Shown here in pieces: positions 32,966 to 38,531 of a DNA stretch of 38,531 nucleotides; the first letter of the stretch is position 1; each line of letters opens with the position of its first letter. The DNA is taken from assembly GCA_039816955.1 (NCBI GenBank), contig JBCBWU010000049.1, positions 1-38,531 of the forward strand, written 5' to 3'. This DNA comes from Lewinella sp039816955. Lineage in GTDB: Bacteria; Bacteroidota; Bacteroidia; Chitinophagales; Saprospiraceae. Made by a program: the position numbers and the translations under genes. The notes under the pieces are model-generated. The model had not been told where the DNA came from, ran no database searches, and saw nothing but the letters and a program-made list of their open reading frames with translations.

Positions 32966-32973
32966 CAAAAATA
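32966..32973 (-). promoter_or_regulatory. Candidate -7 box for cysS
   Basis: The minus strand reads TATTTTTG, a perfect TAnnTTTG match 92 bp upstream of the cysS start. Transcription from it would place the nested inverted repeat in the mRNA leader. Confidence 0.5.
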
Positions 32974-33031
32974 ACAACTCAGGCTCGGGAAACCAGATAA
33001 TTAGTGGAAATTCAGTCCGGGTGCAGTACAA

Positions 33032-34075
33032 TTAGGGTGAGCCCCAGCTAATGACTGCTCGAACGGCATGATGATCGGAGAAAGAACAGGGAAGACGCTC
33101 AAAGTCGTGTACCTCAAAGGAGTGATCAGGTAGGATGTAATCAATCCTTAAACCCGGGAAAAAACTCTTATAAGTTGTACCCAATCCCCAGGAACCTTTT
33201 AAATGGGCATCTTGTACCCGAAGGCGAAACTGCTGGTATAAGTAAGAGGTGGGCACATCATTGAAATCTCCACCCACCAATACGGGATGAGGACTTTGCT
33301 CCATTTCCGCCAAAATATCTAGGGCCTGCTCTGTACGCACCTTATTGGAACGCCCATACCTACCGAACATCATCTTCACTTTTTGCCAAGTGCCCCGCTC
33401 ACGAATATCCCCGGTAGTCGTCACCTCATCAGCCAAGTGCGAAATCGCGTTGGTTTGGAGATGCACATTGAACACCCGAAAGGTTCCCTGCGGGCTCTCC
33501 ACGTCAACCACTATAAAACCATTGGCCCGGTTACTAAAGTAATTGATCTCGCTATTCGATAATCGATAGCGGGAAAGTACCACCAAGGGTCCTCGGGCTT
33601 GATAAACTTTATGCAGATAGCCTGCCTCCTGCTGAATTGCTGCTAGCAAGGGGTTCGCTCGGTTTCGTTTAATATCGAACTCTTGAATCAAGAGGAGATC
33701 AGCATCTAGCGCGGCAACATACTTTGCAGCTCTCTGATAAAAATCGGGTTTTTCTTCTCCCCGTTCTCGTTGGAAATTTCGCCCATTGAGCGATACCACC
33801 GTAATCACTTCGCTAGGTGCTTTTTTCGAAGATGTATTAAAAGCAAATGCGTTGCTGATCATATCCCACCCTAGCAGCAAGGTAATTAGGCTCAGTAATA
33901 CCGTCTTGTCGCGCTTCCACAGCCAGTAGAACGCAAATAGCAATAGTCCAAACCAAAGTATAGGAGCTCCTAGGCCCAAGGTAGCGATTGGCCAAAAGGA
34001 AGCAGGATTGATAAGCGGAGGTAAATAGGCCGCCAGCGTTAATAAGACGAGAAAGATATGCAGCAGCCGGAGCAC
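33032..34075 (-). CDS. Endonuclease/exonuclease/phosphatase-family protein with N-terminal membrane helices
   Basis: A 347-residue protein. Two or three membrane helices lie in residues ~5-75, followed by an EEP (DNase I-like) domain (~90-347). The domain's motifs are visible: VVSLNGRN, the catalytic glutamate in LLLIQEFD (~132), FNVHLQTN, VGGDFNDVPTS and the final SDHHAVRAVIS. Such proteins cleave phosphodiesters in nucleic acids, lipids or phosphoinositides; the substrate is unknown. The only plausible start is GTG at 34075; a TAA lies six codons upstream in frame. It follows the second rhomboid gene by 15 bp, as in other Bacteroidota. Confidence 0.87.
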   Translation of the reverse strand: MLRLLHIFLVLLTLAAYLPPLINPASFWPIATLGLGAPILWFGLLLFAFYWLWKRDKTVLLSLITLLLGWDMISNAFAFNTSSKKAPSEVITVVSLNGRNFQRERGEEKPDFYQRAAKYVAALDADLLLIQEFDIKRNRANPLLAAIQQEAGYLHKVYQARGPLVVLSRYRLSNSEINYFSNRANGFIVVDVESPQGTFRVFNVHLQTNAISHLADEVTTTGDIRERGTWQKVKMMFGRYGRSNKVRTEQALDILAEMEQSPHPVLVGGDFNDVPTSYLYQQFRLRVQDAHLKGSWGLGTTYKSFFPGLRIDYILPDHSFEVHDFERLPCSFSDHHAVRAVISWGSP

Positions 34076-34090
34076 AGGCCTTGAATTTCG

Positions 34091-35062
34091 TTACTTCTTA
34101 CTGGCGTTGAAGAGAAACTTTTTCTCCTCTTCCGTCAGATTTTCGTAACCACTTTCTTTGATTTTTTCCAGAATGGCGTCAACACGTTCTTCGTGCGACA
34201 GCTCCGGAGAGCCCTTGCCTTTGGTACGATTAGATTTACGACGACCAAAGCGGTTCTGCTGTGGGCTAGCCTGTGTTTTGTTATTGGGATTTCGGTACGC
34301 CACACGTGGCCCACGGCCTTTCTTTTCCCCGCGATCCTGACCTAGACCACGGAAAAACTCACGAATCTTGTTCAAAAAGTTATTAACTGGCGCGGATAAA
34401 TCGTCGCCTGATTGTAAGCGACGAATGAAGAACCAGCCGAAGGCAGCACCTCCCAAGTGGGCGAAGTGACCACCCGTATTATTCATCCCACCAATGCCGA
34501 TGATATCGATCAGCAACAGACCCGCAGCAATATATTTTAGCCTGATATTCCCCAGTAGCAGTAATCGCATTTCCATTTCTGGCGCTAAAACCGCCGCTGC
34601 AATGACAATGCCCATGACAGCACCACTGGCTCCGTAAGCAATGCTTCCCGGAGCGTAAGGAAGGATAAGATTAGCCGTTATGAAATACACAACATTCCCC
34701 GCCAGGCCCGCTAGTAGGTAAAGTGGCAACACTCGATGGTCTCCCAGTAAATCCCCGATTATGCGTCCAAACCAGTAGAGGAGCAACATATTAAATAGGA
34801 TGTGGAAGAAGCCCTCGTGCAGGAACATACTGGTGATGATAGCCCAGGGATGGGTGAGTACATCCAACCAGTACGAAGACATGGCAAAAAAGGAAAGAAA
34901 CTCGCTGTAAAAGGAAGAAGTTTTATAGCCATTGGCTATCTGCAGGGCCACCCAAACCAGGTTTACGACGATGAAAACCATCACGTTGATGATGACCAGA
35001 CGGGTAACCATATTCCCGTAGCTGAACTCGCGCTTTATATCTTCCCAAATGGACCTAAACAT
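34091..35062 (-). CDS. Rhomboid-family intramembrane serine protease
   Basis: A 323-residue membrane protease with six helices in residues ~20-215. The catalytic serine is in GASGAVMG (~146) and the histidine in GGHFAHLGG (~202); the LHEGFFHILFNM motif is also present. A long, basic, low-complexity tail follows (~225-323), rich in Arg, Lys and Asn, ending in a helix (ERVDAILEKIKESGYENLTE). Rhomboids cut other membrane proteins within the bilayer; the substrate is unknown. It is the second of two tandem rhomboid genes between mutL and the EEP gene. Confidence 0.93.
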   Translation of the reverse strand: MFRSIWEDIKREFSYGNMVTRLVIINVMVFIVVNLVWVALQIANGYKTSSFYSEFLSFFAMSSYWLDVLTHPWAIITSMFLHEGFFHILFNMLLLYWFGRIIGDLLGDHRVLPLYLLAGLAGNVVYFITANLILPYAPGSIAYGASGAVMGIVIAAAVLAPEMEMRLLLLGNIRLKYIAAGLLLIDIIGIGGMNNTGGHFAHLGGAAFGWFFIRRLQSGDDLSAPVNNFLNKIREFFRGLGQDRGEKKGRGPRVAYRNPNNKTQASPQQNRFGRRKSNRTKGKGSPELSHEERVDAILEKIKESGYENLTEEEKKFLFNASKK

Positions 35063-35154
35063 GATGGCTGATGGTACTCTGCTGTTGACTATTATTGTTA
35101 ACGAAATTGTGGCCAGTAAGTTCTAAGAAAAATTGGCCTTTGGTCATGGAAGCA

Positions 35155-35940
35155 TCATAATCTACTTCCAAATTTTCGCCAGTACAAAATTAAAAAGAAT
35201 CCCGTAACCGCTCCGCCCAAGTGCGCAAAGTGAGCGATGTTATCCCAGGAAAATTGATTGAACCCAAGATAGAGTTCACCCAACATCAATAACGGGATAA
35301 AATACTTCGCCTTAATTGGTATGGGCAGGAAGATGAGCATGAGCTCGGCATTGGGGAATAGCATTCCAAACCCAAGCAAAAGACCATATATAGCACCAGA
35401 TGCCCCTACTACTGGAATATTGAGCTTAATACCGTAAAATTCGTTCATCCGCAGACTGGCCTCTCCAATCAAATCAGGGGTTAAGCCCCGACTAATACGG
35501 TTGGACAGATCCTTCATCTGAGGAATTTCGCCAATGCCGCTGAAATCAATAAAGCGGCGGTAGGTCTCAATATCAGGTTGGTTCTTGAAACTGGCGATAA
35601 TGTTCTCCAGTTCGGTCATTTCGTACCAGGTGTATCCCATATGGAGTACTGCTGCACCAACGGCACACACAAAGTAGAAGAACAAGAAGCGCCGAGGCCC
35701 CCAACGCGTTTCCAGGGCTGAGCCAAACATGACCAGCGCAAACATATTAAAGAACAAGTGCCACAATCCACCGTGCATAAAAAAGTGGGTGGCCAATTGT
35801 AGGGGCTTAAACAAAGGAGAAGCCGGATAATGGAGCGCCATTAAATCCAGCATTTGTCTTTCTCCAAAAATCCATCCTGCCACAAAGAACATGACATTGA
35901 TGATCAGGAGGTTTTTAGCGACATCAGTAATACGAAACAT
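35155..35940 (-). CDS. Rhomboid-family intramembrane serine protease
   Basis: A 261-residue membrane protease. The catalytic serine is in VGASGAIYG (~181), the histidine in IAHFAHLGG (~240), and the conserved HGGLWHLFFNMFAL segment is at ~56-69. About 65 polar residues are inserted between helices 3 and 4 (~105-170, TELENIIASFKNQPDIETYR and following). This insert is absent from the neighbouring rhomboid, so the paralogues probably differ in substrate or regulation. It lies 89 bp after mutL and 92 bp before the second rhomboid gene, on the same strand. Confidence 0.93.
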   Translation of the reverse strand: MFRITDVAKNLLIINVMFFVAGWIFGERQMLDLMALHYPASPLFKPLQLATHFFMHGGLWHLFFNMFALVMFGSALETRWGPRRFLFFYFVCAVGAAVLHMGYTWYEMTELENIIASFKNQPDIETYRRFIDFSGIGEIPQMKDLSNRISRGLTPDLIGEASLRMNEFYGIKLNIPVVGASGAIYGLLLGFGMLFPNAELMLIFLPIPIKAKYFIPLLMLGELYLGFNQFSWDNIAHFAHLGGAVTGFFLILYWRKFGSRL

Positions 35941-36029
35941 CGAATGGAAACTAAGTTGTACAGTACTGAAAGCACCTCAGTACGCATTTTGTTGCATGAA
36001 GATAGAAGAACTCAGGCGAAAAGGATGAC

Positions 36030-37928
36030 TTATTCTGCGAACCGTCGTTCCAGCTCGTCTAACGTAAAGGTCAGAAAGCAGGCTCGTCCGGACGGGCTGC
36101 GGCGTGGGTTTTCACAAGCGAAGAGCTGATTAATAATTTGCTGCATCTCCTCATCACTCAGGCGCTGCCCGCGTTTGATGGCTGCACTACGAGCCATAGC
36201 ACGTGCAACGGCTTCCTGGGTATCCAACTTAAGATCCAGCTGTTCACGGTATTGACTGAGAAGGTGATCAATAATTTCTGCTTCGCCTTGCTTGCCCGCA
36301 ATTTCTGCCGGTAGGCCATTAATTACAAAAGCATTTTGGCCAAACTCTTCCATATCAAACCCAAGTAAACGTAGTTGTGGTAACATCTCCGTCAACAACA
36401 CCGCATCCGGTGCGCTGAGTTCTATCGTTTGGGCAAAGAGTTGCCCTTGGCTACTAGCTTGTTGCTGCCCAAGGCTTTGTAAATAACGCTCGTAAAGGAT
36501 TCGCTCGTGAGCAGCTTGTTGATCAATCAACACATAACCCGAAGCGATGGGACTAATGATGTAACGAGCATGAATTTGGTACGGATGTTTATCATCCTTA
36601 AAGCCCAAGGAAGGACTGTCCTCACTATCTCGAGAAATCTTACTTTCTATCGTAATAAACCCTCCTTCTTCCTCGGTCTCCGGAAAAGTAGGCGCGGCTT
36701 CGTTTTCTTCCCCCAAGCCCTCGTACATCTTTTGCCAATTCTCCTGATTGTGTTGGGCCCTGCGGCGTTCAGAAGCACCGGTCTCCATATTACTCGATCC
36801 AGAAGAACTACCCGAACCGCTGGAACGAGGTTTTGCGGTAGCACTAGATTCAATGGTGGGAAAGGACTGAGGAGTGGTGGGCTTATAGCGCGTAGGAGAA
36901 AAAGTCCCCCCCTGCTCAAAGTCAAGGGTAGGTGTGACACTGTATTGCCCTAAAGCATGACGGACCGCTACCTTGAGGTAATTATACACCAGCTTCTCAT
37001 CGTCAAACTTAATCTCTTGCTTCGTGGGGTGCACATTGACATCAATTCGGGAGGGATCAATGGTAAGGAACAGTGCATAGAAAGGATGAACACCTTTCGG
37101 CAAAAGCTCCTCGTAGGCCGACATCAGCGCGTGGTGCAAATAGCCACTCTTGATGAACCGGCGGTTGACAAAGAAAAACTGATCTCCACGAGATTTTTTA
37201 GCAAACTCCGGCTTGCCCACAAAACCGGATACTTTGAGAATATCGGTATCCTCCGTAACCGGTACCAGGCGTTGATTGAAGCTATTACCATAAATACCTA
37301 CGATTCGCTGGCGGAAATTGCCGGGTGGCAAATGGTAGGTTTCCGAATCGTTATGGTGCAGACTAAAAAAAAGATCCGGATGAGCCAGAGCCAGGCGCTG
37401 GAATTCATCCAGGATATGCCGCATTTCTACCGAATTGGATTTCAGAAAATTGCGACGGGCCGGAACATTGTAAAACAGATTCTTTACGGCAATGGAAGTT
37501 CCGGCTGCAGTTTGACAAGGTTCTTGCGACTTCAAGTCCGAACCTTCCATCAATACTCGTGTGCCTAATTCGTCGGCGTGCCGGCGTGTCTTAAGTTCTA
37601 CCTGAGCAATTGCGGCCACCGTAGCCATAGCCTCTCCGCGAAAGCCCATGGTGCGGATATGCGTAAGGTCATCAGCGCTACGCAGTTTACTGGTAGCGTG
37701 GCGCTCAAAACAGAGCCGGGCGTCTGTTTCCGACATGCCACAACCATTATCAATCACTTGAATCAGGTTCTTACCACTCTCCTTAATAATCAGCTGAATA
37801 CGATCGGAACCGGCATCAATGGCATTTTCCATCAATTCTTTAACAACCGAGGCGGGACGTTGAATAACCTCACCAGCAGCGATCTGGCTGGCAATGGCGT
37901 CCGGTAAAAGCTGAATGATATCCGACAT
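36030..37928 (-). CDS. mutL: DNA mismatch repair protein MutL
   Basis: A 632-residue mismatch-repair factor. The GHKL ATPase domain (~1-330) is complete: ELMENAIDAGSDRI, DNGCGMS, TMGFRGEA, GTSIAVKNLFYNVPARRNFL. A Ser/Gly-rich linker (~340-440) leads to the C-terminal dimer/endonuclease domain. The endonuclease motif reads DQQAAHERILYE (~469-480), with Gln in place of the usual third-position His, and the usual CPHGRP is replaced by CENPRRSPSGR. Metal-dependent nicking is therefore likely but not certain. The gene follows a small membrane protein gene by 10 bp and precedes two rhomboid genes. Confidence 0.97.
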   Translation of the reverse strand: MSDIIQLLPDAIASQIAAGEVIQRPASVVKELMENAIDAGSDRIQLIIKESGKNLIQVIDNGCGMSETDARLCFERHATSKLRSADDLTHIRTMGFRGEAMATVAAIAQVELKTRRHADELGTRVLMEGSDLKSQEPCQTAAGTSIAVKNLFYNVPARRNFLKSNSVEMRHILDEFQRLALAHPDLFFSLHHNDSETYHLPPGNFRQRIVGIYGNSFNQRLVPVTEDTDILKVSGFVGKPEFAKKSRGDQFFFVNRRFIKSGYLHHALMSAYEELLPKGVHPFYALFLTIDPSRIDVNVHPTKQEIKFDDEKLVYNYLKVAVRHALGQYSVTPTLDFEQGGTFSPTRYKPTTPQSFPTIESSATAKPRSSGSGSSSGSSNMETGASERRRAQHNQENWQKMYEGLGEENEAAPTFPETEEEGGFITIESKISRDSEDSPSLGFKDDKHPYQIHARYIISPIASGYVLIDQQAAHERILYERYLQSLGQQQASSQGQLFAQTIELSAPDAVLLTEMLPQLRLLGFDMEEFGQNAFVINGLPAEIAGKQGEAEIIDHLLSQYREQLDLKLDTQEAVARAMARSAAIKRGQRLSDEEMQQIINQLFACENPRRSPSGRACFLTFTLDELERRFAE

Positions 37929-37938
37929 TGAAGAAGAA

Positions 37939-38256
37939 CTATTGCATCAATTGAGTCAACTCTGGCAAATATACATTTAAAAGCAGGTAGCCCAATACGA
38001 GCAACATAATTACCAAACCCACAAGAATCAGGTTAGAGCGCATAACTTGCTTTCTGCGGTACTCCTTATCCGAATTCCAAGTACTGCGCATTCCGCTGGA
38101 AATACGGGCTTTGGTGCCGTCAATATCATCTTGTTGCAACTCCCGGAGTTCCTTCAGACGCTCCTGAAGCTCTTCCTTTTGGGGATCGTAATACATGGGT
38201 TTGTAGTCAAACTTTTGGTGCTTAGGCACCCGAAAAAGCGATCTTTTACCGAACAT
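37939..38256 (-). CDS. Small membrane protein encoded before mutL
   Basis: A 105-residue protein of unknown function. A basic, aromatic N-terminus with KHQKFDYKPMYYDPQKEELQ leads to a charged helix, a linker and one C-terminal membrane helix (~74-97, SNLILVGLVIMLLVLGYLLL). Small proteins of this design, with the F-x-Y-x-P-x-Y-Y start, occur next to mutL in other Bacteroidota. The soluble part would face the cytoplasm. It is 10 bp from mutL and is probably cotranscribed with it; no repair-related motif is visible. Confidence 0.8.
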   Translation of the reverse strand: MFGKRSLFRVPKHQKFDYKPMYYDPQKEELQERLKELRELQQDDIDGTKARISSGMRSTWNSDKEYRRKQVMRSNLILVGLVIMLLVLGYLLLNVYLPELTQLMQ

Positions 38257-38531
38257 ATGTAGTGGAATGGTTGAATTAGTAAATTTAGTTGAATTGGTTG
38301 AGCCTACGGTTCTGGTTAGTGGAATTAGTAAATTTGGTGGAATTAGTTCTTATGTGCCCTTCTATGCCTTATATGGTTCAAAATCTACCTGGGTGTTCTT
38401 AGGCAGCTAACATTTGGAGGCTTAGCATATCAAAAAGTATTTCACAGGTTTTATTGAACTGATTTAAACTTTTCTAATGGCTTACGCCCCAACGCTTTAC
38501 AGAACCTGACTTCAGCGTTTTCCTTCCCGCA
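38257..38531. repeat. AT-rich right end with a short direct repeat
   Basis: No gene. A 23-bp direct repeat occurs at 38273-38295 and 38322-38344 with two mismatches; its core is GAATTAGTAAATTT. The same word in reverse complement occurs in the rny-MITE spacer. The remaining ~180 bp show nothing I can support. The promoter of the small protein - mutL unit is probably here but is not obvious. Confidence 0.55.

Noticed and set aside
36957..37568. 203-codon plus-strand open frame opposite mutL
   Set aside because: It lies entirely within mutL on the other strand, with no protein-like features of its own.
1..38531. tRNA, rRNA or CRISPR elements
   Set aside because: No cloverleaf with a GGTTCGA-type T-arm, no rRNA segments and no regularly spaced repeats were seen on reading both strands.

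Overview
The window looks like chromosomal DNA of a Bacteroidota bacterium, most likely from the Saprospiria/Lewinella side of the phylum. This placement is inferred. It rests on perfect matches to the Bacteroidota -7 promoter box (TAnnTTTG) upstream of several genes, the absence of clear Shine-Dalgarno sites, LytS/LytTR two-component pairs, an ECF sigma operon with a lipoprotein and a barrel protein, and the gene order small membrane protein - mutL - rhomboid - rhomboid - EEP hydrolase. There are no tRNA or rRNA genes, no CRISPR array and no intact insertion sequence.

Layout. (1) 1-4422, plus strand: the end of an RND pump, its TolC partner, a DUF2141 protein and a LytS-type kinase with its LytTR regulator. 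(2) 4490-5640: a graveyard holding a lumazine-binding/NTF2-like gene with a nonsense codon and a second LytTR regulator gene broken by a stop and a two-base insertion. (3) 5633-12030, minus strand: a complete TetR - adaptor - RND - TolC efflux operon with a palindromic candidate operator. (4) 12268-14718: pheT. (5) 14849-18198, minus: lipoprotein, ECF sigma factor, and a protein with an inner-membrane-type helix joined to a barrel-like domain. (6) 18490-20862, plus: a 99-residue coiled-coil protein, zapA and rny, ended by a strong terminator. (7) 20932-21280: repeats and a MITE-like 131-bp element with perfect 15-bp inverted ends. (8) 21281-23735, minus: DtxR/MntR regulator, metal-binding lipocalin-like solute receptor of the ZnuA/TroA class and ABC ATPase, but no permease gene. 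(9) 23888-26923, minus: a 1011-residue DUF4062 - STAND NTPase - TPR protein, the best candidate for an undescribed defence or signalling system. (10) 27183-28414, minus: a lipoprotein remnant joined to an AraC pseudogene by an apparent deletion. (11) 28433-32874, minus: NhaC antiporter, CorC/CNNM-type protein and cysS. (12) 33032-38256, minus: EEP hydrolase, two rhomboid proteases, mutL and a small membrane protein. (13) 38257-38531: AT-rich short repeats.

How it fits together. Most of the window is housekeeping (pheT, cysS, rny, zapA, mutL) interleaved with envelope transport. The accessory signals lie in three places: the decayed block at 4.5-5.6 kb, the MITE-like element beside the incomplete metal transporter, and the STAND gene followed by the AraC/lipoprotein deletion scar. 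The STAND gene is itself a composition mosaic: by my line counts its middle is about 30-43% G+C and its two ends about 52-62%.
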